19,843 nucleotides of DNA from Phycisphaerae bacterium (GTDB lineage Bacteria > Planctomycetota > Phycisphaerae > Phycisphaerales > SM1A02): NCBI GenBank assembly GCA_002683195.1, contig NYSW01000123.1, forward strand, positions 1 through 19,843, in the 5' to 3' direction. The position numbers and the translations under genes were made by a program. Positions 1 to 7,751 of this stretch are shown here, in pieces. The notes under the pieces are model-generated. The model did no database searches, was not told where the DNA came from, and was given only the letters and a program-made list of their open reading frames with translations. Positions within the stretch are counted from its first letter, which is position 1. Each line of letters begins with the position of its first letter.

Positions 1-95
1 CGGAAGAAGACTCTCCATTCCGCCTGCCAGAGGTCCGCGTCCCAGGGGGACTGATGGCTGGAGATCTTCCGGGTCGGATCGAGCTGGAGGCTTGA
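1..95 (+). CDS. C-terminal fragment of an unidentified protein (cut by window edge)
   Basis: The frame starting at base 3 is open from the window edge to a TGA at 93-95 and encodes about 30 residues, including …LPEVRVPGGLMAG and ending …GRIELEA. The other two plus frames read as low-complexity Gly/Arg/Pro out-of-frame sequence, while this one has a balanced composition. No domain can be assigned from so short a piece. It runs toward the GbsR-type gene, so the two genes would be convergent with a 75-base gap. The start and most of the gene lie outside the window. It could be chance, because no homology can be checked here. Confidence 0.45.
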   Translation, partial: EEDSPFRLPEVRVPGGLMAGDLPGRIELEA

Positions 96-107
96 CCGCG
101 GAAAATC

Positions 108-128
108 CCCGGCTGAGGCGGGGCCGGG
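108..128 (+). terminator. Weak hairpin between convergent genes
   Basis: CCCGGC (108-113) and GCCGGG (123-128) form a perfect 6-bp stem around a 9-base loop, between the end of the left-edge fragment and the end of the GbsR-type gene. There is no T tract. The position suits a terminator, but the stem is short for GC-rich DNA and may be chance. Confidence 0.25.
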
Positions 129-170
129 AAGGGGCGAGGGCGAGGTTCGGGGAGGAAGAATGGACATGAG

Positions 171-755
171 TCAGAGGAGAGGAGTCAGCAAACGGACGGC
201 GACGTCGAGGCCCTTGCCTCCGCGGCCGATGAAGCGGTCACTCAGGCGATCAAGTCTGCGAAGGGCGTCATGCATTGACTTGAGCCGATCGAGGTGGGCC
301 TTGGTTTCTTTCCGGTCTTCCTTGGGGGCGTCTTCGGCATCGGATGCAAGGGCTCGTGCATCCTCCAACGCGGCCAGCAAGGGTTCCAACTCACGACGCT
401 TTCGGGCTCGGACGATGAGGCTCAGAAGATTCCAGACGTCTTGTTCCGCCTCGAAATAGTCCTTCCGATCCCCTCTGACTCTGACCCTGGTGACGATGCC
501 CCATTCGGAAAGCTGACGAAGGGTCGTGGACACGTTGCCTCGGCTCACGCCTCGCCGTTCCATGATCTCATCGGTACAGAGAGGTCGTCCCTCGATGAAC
601 AGGAGGGCATGGATCTCCGCCAGCGACCTTGGGACGCCCCACGATGTTCCCATCTCACCCCAGTGGCTGATGAAAGCCTCACGGGAACGAGACAGTGCCG
701 ACCCGGAGGCGTCAGCCGGTTCGGATTGAACTGAGGATGTCGTCTCGGTTGACAC
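171..755 (-). CDS. GbsR/MarR-family winged-helix transcriptional regulator
   Basis: A 194-residue cytoplasmic DNA-binding protein of the GbsR type within the MarR superfamily. Residues 23-56 (SREAFISHWGEMGTSWGVPR onward) match the helical lead-in typical of GbsR proteins. Residues about 57-90 form the winged helix-turn-helix, with the recognition segment RRGVSRGNVSTTLRQLSEWG, and RVRVRGDRKDYF (about 91-101) is the wing. Residues 115-172 are charged, helical and probably coiled coil, as expected for a dimerisation region. The start is GTG at 753-755. No good Shine-Dalgarno is visible (only GGAAG about 16 bases upstream), so the start is uncertain. The family includes repressors of osmoprotectant uptake and synthesis, but nothing here fixes the ligand. 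A perfect palindrome 40-61 bases upstream (795-816) suggests autoregulation. The protease gene upstream on the same strand is separated by a terminator, so this gene probably has its own promoter. Confidence 0.88.
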   Translation of the reverse strand: MSTETTSSVQSEPADASGSALSRSREAFISHWGEMGTSWGVPRSLAEIHALLFIEGRPLCTDEIMERRGVSRGNVSTTLRQLSEWGIVTRVRVRGDRKDYFEAEQDVWNLLSLIVRARKRRELEPLLAALEDARALASDAEDAPKEDRKETKAHLDRLKSMHDALRRLDRLSDRFIGRGGKGLDVAVRLLTPLL

Positions 756-794
756 ATCAGAAGAATATGGTCTTCCAGCATGGCGGGCGATCGG

Positions 795-816
795 ATTTTC
801 AGAAACTACTGAAAAT
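795..816 (-). promoter_or_regulatory. Candidate operator: perfect 8-bp inverted repeat upstream of the GbsR-type gene
   Basis: ATTTTCAG (795-802) and CTGAAAAT (809-816) are perfect inverted copies separated by six bases. The centre lies about 50 bases upstream of the regulator's GTG start, where a promoter would sit. An AT-rich palindrome stands out in this GC-rich sequence. The size and symmetry suit a dimeric winged-helix protein, so autoregulation is the simplest reading. No second copy of the full palindrome was found in the window by eye. Confidence 0.6.
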
Positions 817-859
817 AGATTGGCCCCCTCAGCACAAGATGGGTGGATTTGGGATCAAG

Positions 860-899
860 AACGAGGCCCCATCCGCAGGAAAGCGGACGGGGCCTCGTT
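860..899 (-). terminator. Hairpin terminator of the secreted protease gene
   Basis: A 15-bp stem (862-876 with 883-897) encloses a 6-base loop and is flanked by AA and TT that extend it to 860-899. On the minus strand all pairs form, one of them a G·U (bases 871/888). On the plus strand that pair would be an A·C mismatch, so the structure favours minus-strand transcription. It lies 27 bases beyond the protease stop and upstream of the GbsR-type gene. The T-rich tail is weak (TTCTTGAT). Confidence 0.75.
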
Positions 900-925
900 G
901 ATGTGTTGGACTCTGAACTCGAGGA

Positions 926-3900
926 TCAGAGGGGATTGTTCTGGCCGTTCACGTCGAAGATGATGGCATCCCAGAATCCATCGAATCCGCCATTGATGAA
1001 TCCGAGGCCAAGGGTGTAGATCCGAAGTTGAATCGCACCTTCTTCGTCGAAGTAGACCGACGGGGCGGTCGAACTCCCGAAGAGCCCGAAGGGATACAAG
1101 TGCAGGCCCGGAGCGATCTCGAGGAGATCGACACCCATGAGGTCCCAGCGGCCAGTGTTCTGATTGAGCGCGAAAGGCATTTCGAACGCGGGGGAATTGG
1201 ACCTTGACACGGTGGCGAGGCCCGCACTCACCACATCATCCGGGAGCAGGTTCGAGAAGATCTTCGCACCGAAGTCGATGGTCTGGCCGTTGCCGAAGTA
1301 CACGAGGCCAGCAGGGCCGGGACCCTGGAAGGACATTTCGGAGCGGACGACGAAGAGGTTCTGGTCGACGGCGGCAAGTGCGATCGATGCGCCTCGCACC
1401 ACGGTTCCGGTGTAGACCTCGAGGTTGCCCCGAGTGGGGTCCGAGACCACCGACAGGGCACCGGCAATCGAACCCGCAAGAATGCAGGACGGGCCAATGT
1501 TGGTGATGGTGCCCGCAGGGTCTGCCGGCGGCGGAGGCAGGAAATCACCGCAGATACCGTTGCATCCGTCGCCATTCTGGGCCTGAGGACATTCGGGCGG
1601 GTAGCCCAACGCCTGGCAGTTGGAGGGATCGGCACCGCTGTTGGCGACCAGGGCGACCATGGTGTCTCCACTGACTCCCTGATCCCAGAACATGCGGACC
1701 GCACCCTGTGCGAGGGTGGATGCTCCAGCGATTTGAGGACCGGCGAAACTGGTTCCACTGAAGCCACCCTGGGGGTTGAACGGGGTGGGGCCGGTGTAGG
1801 AGCGGGTGTGCTGTCTCTCGACGAAGTTCAGGCCGGCTCGGTCGTCTTCCTGAGTCCAGAGGTCGCCGTAGCCGGTGGTCCCGCCGCAAATCCCCCACGC
1901 GTTGACGGAAATCGCGAGGCTTTCACCACTGTGGGTGCTGAAGAAGATTCGTCGGGGAAGGTTGCAGATCGAATTCACGAACTGCCCGGGCTCGCGAGCA
2001 CCAACGATGATGCCGCCAGAGGGGATCTCGGGGTTGGCTTCCGGAACGAGGCTGCAACCGTCGTTGCCGGCGGAAAGGCAGACCACGAGGCCGGCATCGG
2101 TGCTGGCCCTGATCAGTGTGTAATAGGCGGGGATCGCGGTCAGGCACTGGCCCGGTGCGGTCGGTCCCCAGGAGTGATTGATGACGGCACCTGGTTCAAG
2201 GTCCAGAATCATCGAAGACATCGCGGTCTCGGCTCGGGAGCCCTCTTCAACACTTTCGATCGGGAAGAAGAACGCTTGAGCTCGGGGGGCGATGCCGATC
2301 ACCCCGAAGTCGTTGTCAGGCGCGGCGATCACACCAAGGCAGGCCGTGCCATGTTGGGCATTACCGATGTCGAGCAGGTTGAGGGTCTGGCCCTCTTCGC
2401 TGATGACCGACGTCGGCTTGGCACTGGTTCCCGGTGTGTTTCGGGGAAGGTCGTAGCACCATTCCTCGTGGTTGATGAAGGCGGAGAATTCGCACACGGC
2501 GATCTGCTCGGTGTTGCCGGTGGGATTCAGGCGAATCGTGGAATAGTCGAACGAACGATCTGCGGCGAATCTCGGGAAGGGATTGCTGAAACTTCGCGGT
2601 TCGTCGGGGAAGATCTGGACGCAGTCGGCGGAGGTGCAGTCTGCGGCGGCGACCACTTCGAATTCCGCGCCGTCGAGCCAGACCATGGTGGGGTTCGGAA
2701 GAACGGGGTCACCGTTGATCGCACCGGAGCCGTAAAGTCGCCAGATGATGCCGACGGTTTCGTGTGCCCCTTCGATGTCGAGTCCGCCACCTCGGAAGCC
2801 GGAGCCTCGGAAGTAGGTTCCAGGATCCTCGGGGTCGACGGGGAGGGGTTCCACGCCCTGCATCAGATCCGCGGTGAGGAAGGCCTGGAGACCGACCGCG
2901 AATCCATTCGCGGGATCCTGAGGATCAGCGGGGTTTTCGAAGATCGTGATCTCGCTCCAGTTGGGAGTGGGACCTTCCTGCGGGTTTTCACAACCATCGC
3001 TCTCGTTGGCGATGGCGACGCAGGTGTCATCCCAGCCTTCGGTGCAGCAGACCGGGTCGACAAGGCAGACGGACACGCAGCACGAAGGGATCGAGCAGCC
3101 GCCGAACGTGTGAGCCTCGAAACAGCTTTCAAGTACGAACCCGGCCACCGTCTGGAAGACGGGAAGGCGGATCGCTTCGAGGGGGTTGTCGGTCCAGGTG
3201 AAGGGTTCCACGCCGGGGGCGGGAGGGGCAGGCTGGGGCAGGAGCGGATTGAGCGGGTCCGCTCGGTAGTTCGAGAGGCAAGGGTCGTACCGTTCCTCTT
3301 CAGGTGCGTTGCCGACGTTGTCGTAGATGGAGCCGGTGCAAAGGACGTTCGCGGCGGCCGCACAGTAGACGTCCCAGCCCTGTCCGTCGCCCTGATCATC
3401 ACACCAGGGAAGGAAGCCGCTGATGGTCCCGCAACAGCCTTCGTCGCTGCAGCCGACCTGAGCAGCATCCGGATCTTCGGTGTTCGGATTGCAGGTGCCA
3501 GGAAACAACGCTGCTTGATCGGCGAAGCCGGTCCAGCAGGCGTCCCCTTGACGACTGTTCGGGAAGTTGCAGGTCGTACCGTTCCCCGGATCGCACTCTT
3601 GATCCTGCATCACCGAGATGGCGGGTTCAAGGTTGACCCATTCGATTTCGGGGATGTCATTGATTTCCCGGGCCACTCGAACGACTCGATTCCAGTCGAC
3701 GGGGCCGGGAAGTTCGATGACCATCATCGCCGAGAGGTCGGGCTGGACTCGGCCGCTTCGTTCGAAGGCCTTGGTCCGGATTTCTTGAATGGCCGCTTCA
3801 GGATGCTGGATCAGCTGCCGGATGGTGCCGCCCTCGCCCTGGAGCAAGGCGTTGATGCCACCAAGTGGTGCACCGGCGGTGCTCAGGACGGGCGTGGTGC

Positions 3901-4354
3901 CGGCAAGACTCGCTCGGGCGCCGAGGCCGTCCTTGAACTTCAGGGTGATCCGACCCGTGGCCGCGACGTTTCCCTGGATGTCGTAGGGCACGACGATCGC
4001 GTTGTTGGCGGACTTCGGGATTCTCACCGGGGGGAGAATGGTGCCTGGTGTCTGCGTCACATCTTCGCCGGCTTCGCGAGCTTCGGCGGCGGCCTTCAAC
4101 TTTGAAGCGCCTTTGGAAAGTTCGTCAAGCATGCCGCCTTCCAGCAGTTGCTTGGCGGACGCCGTCCAGACCGGAGTCTTGGACTTCGAGCGGACTCCGC
4201 CGAGGCGAAGATCCTGATCGATGTCTTTGGCATCCGTCATCTTCTTCGAGACCGTCTTCGTTCGATCTCCACCTTCGGTGGCGGTGAAAGACGCGACGGC
4301 GGTCGTGGCAGCCAGCGTTCCAAGACTGAGCGCGGCGAGGGTTCTAAGCATCAT
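926..4354 (-). CDS. Secreted subtilisin-like (S8) serine protease with Cys-rich inserts
   Basis: An exported protein of 1142 residues. I start it at ATG 4354 because AGGAAG (4356-4361) and GGAG lie just upstream and the product then begins with a clean signal peptide (MMLRTLAALSLGTLAATTAV, cleavage after about 22). An in-frame GTG at 4375 lacks a ribosome site. Residues about 123-245 resemble an I9-like propeptide. About 254-455 is Cys-rich, with two modules (302-339 and 411-455) of the type CC…GWD..C…C common in planctomycete secreted proteins. The catalytic region (about 617-890) shows IAVCEFSAFINHEEW (E622 where subtilases have Asp), HGTACLGV (H668), LSAGNDG (oxyanion N764) and GTSFAGP (S869). 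The last 200 residues look beta-rich and are not identified. The lack of the canonical Asp leaves activity open. A terminator follows at 860-899. Likely role: extracytoplasmic proteolysis, substrate unknown. Confidence 0.88.
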   Translation of the reverse strand: MMLRTLAALSLGTLAATTAVASFTATEGGDRTKTVSKKMTDAKDIDQDLRLGGVRSKSKTPVWTASAKQLLEGGMLDELSKGASKLKAAAEAREAGEDVTQTPGTILPPVRIPKSANNAIVVPYDIQGNVAATGRITLKFKDGLGARASLAGTTPVLSTAGAPLGGINALLQGEGGTIRQLIQHPEAAIQEIRTKAFERSGRVQPDLSAMMVIELPGPVDWNRVVRVAREINDIPEIEWVNLEPAISVMQDQECDPGNGTTCNFPNSRQGDACWTGFADQAALFPGTCNPNTEDPDAAQVGCSDEGCCGTISGFLPWCDDQGDGQGWDVYCAAAANVLCTGSIYDNVGNAPEEERYDPCLSNYRADPLNPLLPQPAPPAPGVEPFTWTDNPLEAIRLPVFQTVAGFVLESCFEAHTFGGCSIPSCCVSVCLVDPVCCTEGWDDTCVAIANESDGCENPQEGPTPNWSEITIFENPADPQDPANGFAVGLQAFLTADLMQGVEPLPVDPEDPGTYFRGSGFRGGGLDIEGAHETVGIIWRLYGSGAINGDPVLPNPTMVWLDGAEFEVVAAADCTSADCVQIFPDEPRSFSNPFPRFAADRSFDYSTIRLNPTGNTEQIAVCEFSAFINHEEWCYDLPRNTPGTSAKPTSVISEEGQTLNLLDIGNAQHGTACLGVIAAPDNDFGVIGIAPRAQAFFFPIESVEEGSRAETAMSSMILDLEPGAVINHSWGPTAPGQCLTAIPAYYTLIRASTDAGLVVCLSAGNDGCSLVPEANPEIPSGGIIVGAREPGQFVNSICNLPRRIFFSTHSGESLAISVNAWGICGGTTGYGDLWTQEDDRAGLNFVERQHTRSYTGPTPFNPQGGFSGTSFAGPQIAGASTLAQGAVRMFWDQGVSGDTMVALVANSGADPSNCQALGYPPECPQAQNGDGCNGICGDFLPPPPADPAGTITNIGPSCILAGSIAGALSVVSDPTRGNLEVYTGTVVRGASIALAAVDQNLFVVRSEMSFQGPGPAGLVYFGNGQTIDFGAKIFSNLLPDDVVSAGLATVSRSNSPAFEMPFALNQNTGRWDLMGVDLLEIAPGLHLYPFGLFGSSTAPSVYFDEEGAIQLRIYTLGLGFINGGFDGFWDAIIFDVNGQNNPL

Positions 4355-4671
4355 GCTTCCTGATCTCCAGATCACGAGGGATCTCTAATGGGGTACCCGG
4401 TGTCCTGACTTCACTTCACTGGTCGCGGTGAGGGCGACCGTCATCGAGCTCTACGAGAAGCGTCCGTTGACTTGGGACGTTTCTGCGATTTTCCGTCACA
4501 AATGAACTTCTGCATTCGGATGGTGGCCTGAACCATCACCGCTTCGAGAGCCCCTGCTGAACGGTTCCTCGCCTCCTGCGAAGAAACCCTCCAACAGACA
4601 ACGAAGTGTACCCCGGAGTTCCCTGAAACCGCAATGCGAGCTCTGGGAGAGGGTCTGTACTCGTCGTTTTA
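4355..4671. other. Intergenic region between purD and the protease gene
   Basis: These 317 bases lie downstream of purD and upstream of the protease, both on the minus strand. They hold two small perfect hairpins, GGTCGC/GCGACC (4421-4439) and GATGGT/ACCATC (4519-4537), and an 8-bp palindrome GGGTACCC (4391-4398). Neither hairpin has a T tract, so no convincing purD terminator is seen. A protease promoter is expected here, but no clear -10/-35 pair can be named. ORFs reading through this stretch look like out-of-frame sequence. No RNA gene was recognised. Confidence 0.5.
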
Positions 4672-6033
4672 TCAACCAGTTTCGGCGGGTAGAACCCGAC
4701 CGCCAATGTCCCGGCGGAAAAAAGCACCCGCAAACTCGATTTTTTCGGCCGCTTCGTTGGCCAATGCCTGGGCCCGGGGAAGGTCGGCGGCGGTGGCCGT
4801 GACTCCGAGGACCCGGCCTCCGCTGGTGACCAGATCCCCATCGGCGGAAGTCGCGGTGCCTGCGTGGAAGACGACCACGTCTTCTCCGGGCTCGCCACAA
4901 GCCTCAGCCGCCTCGATCCCGGTGATTCGATGCCCGGTGGTGATGGGTCCCGGATATCCCTCGGAACAGACCACGACGCAGCAGGAGGTCCGTTTATCGG
5001 CGTTCAGGCCACCTTTGATCCCATCGAGACCCCCGGCGGCCGTCGCCCAGATCACTTCGAGCACATCGCCCTCCAGCCGGCTCATGATGGGCTGGCACTC
5101 GGGATCGCCGAACCGACAGTTGAACTCGAGAACCTTCGGCCCGCCGGCGGTAAGCATCATTCCGGCGTACAGAACGCCCTGATAGATGATTCCCTCCCGC
5201 CGGAGGGTGTCGACCGTCGCCACCAGCACGTCCCGCTCGATCTGTCGCATGACGTCGTCGGTGGCCAGGGGGGTGGGGCAGTAGGCACCCATACCGCCGG
5301 TATTCGGTCCCACGTCACCTTCGCCCAGTTGCTTGTGGTCCTGGCAGGGGTCGAGAACCCAGATCGATCGGCCGTCGACCAGGGCCAGCACGCTCATTTC
5401 CTGGCCCAGAAGCTTTTCTTCGATCACGATCGTGCTGCCTGCCTCGCCGAATTCGCCTCGACCGAGGCGTTCCGGATCCTCGCCCATGATTCGGCGAACC
5501 GCGTTCACCGCCTCGTCGGGGGTGTCGCAGACGAAGACACCCTTGCCGGCCGCGAGGCCGCTTGCCTTGACCACGCACCCTTCCTCTCGGCTCTCGGCGT
5601 AGGCGATCGCTTGTTCGGGGCGGGTGAAAATCCGCCCTTCCGCGGTGGGAATCGAGCCTGCTCGCATGATTTCCTTCGCCCAGGCCTTGTCGGACTCCAG
5701 TTTGGCGCCAGCCTTTCCGGGGCCGAAGACGAATCGACCATCCGCGGCGAGTTCGTCGGCGAGTCCTTCGGCCAGGGGTACTTCCGGACCAATGACGATC
5801 AGGCCGATCTCTTCCCGCTCGCACCAGCGATTCAGCCGAAAACGCGTTTGATGGGAGATCGGTTCGGGGCAGGCACGCCCTTGCGCGAGGATCCCGGGAT
5901 TGGCCGTGGCGTCGACCCAGAGCGTGCCGAGGCGGGGCGATTGCCGCATCTTCCAGGCGAGTGCGTGTTCGCGACCCCCTCCGCCGATGAGCAGGACGTT
6001 GAGGCGATCGGGACAGATTGGGGTACGCGGCAT
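4672..6033 (-). CDS. purD: Phosphoribosylamine--glycine ligase (GAR synthetase)
   Basis: Catalyses the ATP-dependent joining of glycine to 5-phosphoribosylamine, the second step of de novo purine synthesis, in the cytoplasm. The 453-residue product is slightly longer than the usual 420-430. It shows the N-terminal NVLLIGGGGREHALAW (12-27), IGPEVPLAEGLADEL (81-95), the ATP-grasp segment VVKASGLAAGKGVFV (about 154-168), GPNTGGMGAYCPTP (242-255) and the metal-binding FNCRFGDPE (304-312). The start is ATG at 6033: GGAG lies 7 bases upstream and the conserved core begins ten residues later. The same frame stays open upstream to 6207, but that stretch has no resemblance to the family. It is transcribed divergently from the secreted hypothetical protein. 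No other purine gene is nearby, so it appears to be a single-gene unit. Confidence 0.97.
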   Translation of the reverse strand: MPRTPICPDRLNVLLIGGGGREHALAWKMRQSPRLGTLWVDATANPGILAQGRACPEPISHQTRFRLNRWCEREEIGLIVIGPEVPLAEGLADELAADGRFVFGPGKAGAKLESDKAWAKEIMRAGSIPTAEGRIFTRPEQAIAYAESREEGCVVKASGLAAGKGVFVCDTPDEAVNAVRRIMGEDPERLGRGEFGEAGSTIVIEEKLLGQEMSVLALVDGRSIWVLDPCQDHKQLGEGDVGPNTGGMGAYCPTPLATDDVMRQIERDVLVATVDTLRREGIIYQGVLYAGMMLTAGGPKVLEFNCRFGDPECQPIMSRLEGDVLEVIWATAAGGLDGIKGGLNADKRTSCCVVVCSEGYPGPITTGHRITGIEAAEACGEPGEDVVVFHAGTATSADGDLVTSGGRVLGVTATAADLPRAQALANEAAEKIEFAGAFFRRDIGGRVLPAETG

Positions 6034-6188
6034 GGGGAGGCTCCGGTGCAAACAGGCGGGGGGGAAGTGTAGCGGCGACCGGCTCTCCCCCCCCGGGGGA
6101 CCAGAGGCGTTCGGTGGTTCTGGTACATTTCCGAACCCTGTCCGCGGCTTCAAGGCCGTACCGATTTGCCTCGAACCGGAGCTCGCCC
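6034..6188. promoter_or_regulatory. Divergent promoter region between purD and the secreted hypothetical gene
   Basis: This 155-base spacer must carry promoters for both directions. On the plus strand TGGTACATT (6121-6129) resembles an extended -10 (TGnTAnnnT) without a good -35. It sits inside a short inverted repeat GGTTC (6116-6120) / GAACC (6133-6137). A run of eight C followed by GGGGG lies near 6087-6099. The assignment of individual elements is tentative. Confidence 0.35.
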
Positions 6189-7676
6189 ATGGCGCTCGCC
6201 CCGTCACGTTTCGCCTTTCGTCGTCGCCTCGCTCTCCTCGCCCTCTCCGGCGTGGTCGGAACGATGTCTCTCAACCCGTCCCAAGCGGCTGCCGCCGACG
6301 ACGTGGCTCGCAGCCTCAACGCCATGATTCCGAGTGTCAAGGAGGAGAACAAGGCCTGGGAAGGTCTGTTCGACGCCTACCTCGATCTCACGCCATGCCC
6401 GGAAGAGATCGGAGCCGACTTCGGTCAGGTCGACGTCTGGACCGGCATGGACGGTTGGGAAGCCATGTCGGATTGGGCGTCAGCCAACGTCGAGACCGTC
6501 AAGGCTCTTCAGGAAGCGGCGAAAAAAGTCATCATCGGCCTCCCCTACGGCGAAGACAATGTCGACGCCCGCTTTCGTGAGGCCGGACTGGTCGCCCGGG
6601 TCAGAATCGAATCCGGTGGTGACATCGATGTCGCCTTCCCGTACCTGAAGGCCTTTGAAACCTTCTCGACCTGGTCCGCGGCGGAAATGTATCGCCGCTT
6701 CGAGGCGGGTGAGTGGGAGGCCGGATTCACGGCCGCCATCGCCAATGCCCGGGTGCTGAGGCACCTTTGCGATCGACACATGCTGGTCGAGAAGTCCGGC
6801 GCGATGCTGATGCTCGCCGAGGCGATGTCCATCATGCGGGACGCCATGTGGACCTACGTCGAGAAGATTCCGGCGGAGGAATACCGTCGGTTCTCGATCG
6901 AGGAACTCCCGTTCCTTCGCTTCTCCGACGCCGAGCGACTCAAGCGACTGGAGATGCCGGAAGGCGACCGGGTCGTGGTCGAGGCGATTCTCGAGGAGGT
7001 CTTCGACGGCTCGAGCAGTCCGAATCCCGAGCGATTGGGCGAGGTCTTCGGAGCCATGCAGGCCGATACCAGCGAACTGTCCCGTTTCGGCGCGACCAAG
7101 CGATGGGTACGGATCGCCGACGTTCACAGCAGCCTCGACGCTTCGAAGGAGAAGCTCACCAACGTCTATGACGATTGGTGGCGTCGATGGCGGATTCGTC
7201 CCTACGACCCGATCCAGGAACTTCCGACCGACTTCTCGCTGCTCAACGAAGTCCGGTACGCGATCATCACCGAATCGATCTCGGATCTTCAAGATCTCTT
7301 CGGTCTGCGGAAGCGACTGATGGTCGAGATCAACGGAACCATTCTCGGCTGCGGTCTCTGCGGCTACCGAGCGGAATTCGGCAAGTGGCCCCGTGACCGG
7401 GAAATGGCGTACGCCCGCTTCATTCCCAAGCGATTCGACTTCGACCCCTTCGACAAGCAGTACGGTCGATTCCTCTTCGACTATCTCGGCAGCCGCAAGA
7501 AGGCGGTCGACACCGACTACGGACGAATCTTCATCGAGGAGTGCGTGGTCTACGCTCGTGGTCAGGATCATGAGGACTCGAAGTTCTCCGAAGCCAGCCT
7601 TGATGGATTGACCGGCGACATGATCGTCTGGCCACCCTTGCGGGCCCTCGCCCGCGAGCAGGACCTGATCGACTGA
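6189..7676 (+). CDS. Exported protein of unknown function, planctomycete type
   Basis: A 495-residue product starting at ATG 6189, with GGAG 8 bases upstream. An in-frame ATG at 6018 would add 57 residues that look non-coding. The N-terminus has an Arg-rich stretch (FAFRRR) then a hydrophobic core LALLALSGVVGTMSL, with likely cleavage near SQAAA|ADD at about 35, so it is probably exported. The rest is helical and rich in Trp, Glu and Arg, without a catalytic motif I recognise. Residues 393-422 (YRAEFGKWP … FIPKRFDFDPFD) resemble a motif I recall from planctomycete exported hypotheticals, YRAEHGxYP…DPF. A CGLC pair (388-391) is just before it. It lies 75 bases upstream of trxB on the same strand and may be co-transcribed, but a functional link is not shown. 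Confidence 0.85.
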   Translation: MALAPSRFAFRRRLALLALSGVVGTMSLNPSQAAAADDVARSLNAMIPSVKEENKAWEGLFDAYLDLTPCPEEIGADFGQVDVWTGMDGWEAMSDWASANVETVKALQEAAKKVIIGLPYGEDNVDARFREAGLVARVRIESGGDIDVAFPYLKAFETFSTWSAAEMYRRFEAGEWEAGFTAAIANARVLRHLCDRHMLVEKSGAMLMLAEAMSIMRDAMWTYVEKIPAEEYRRFSIEELPFLRFSDAERLKRLEMPEGDRVVVEAILEEVFDGSSSPNPERLGEVFGAMQADTSELSRFGATKRWVRIADVHSSLDASKEKLTNVYDDWWRRWRIRPYDPIQELPTDFSLLNEVRYAIITESISDLQDLFGLRKRLMVEINGTILGCGLCGYRAEFGKWPRDREMAYARFIPKRFDFDPFDKQYGRFLFDYLGSRKKAVDTDYGRIFIEECVVYARGQDHEDSKFSEASLDGLTGDMIVWPPLRALAREQDLID

Positions 7677-7751
7677 CTTCTGCTCGCATCGGGATCGGGC
7701 GGTGTCGTTCCGATTCCACCTCTCAACTCGCCTCCATCGGAATTCCCATCC

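Noticed and set aside
1733..4105. A 790-codon open frame on the plus strand
   Set aside because: It is antisense to the protease gene, whose signal peptide, active-site blocks and Cys modules make it clearly the real one. The plus frame is low-complexity Gly/Val/Asp/Arg.
4864..6072. A 402-codon open frame on the plus strand
   Set aside because: It is the mirror of purD, which has all family motifs; the plus frame has none.
6087..6099. A run of C followed by G that forms a small palindrome
   Set aside because: It is short and simple in sequence. It may affect the divergent spacer, but nothing supports a specific role.
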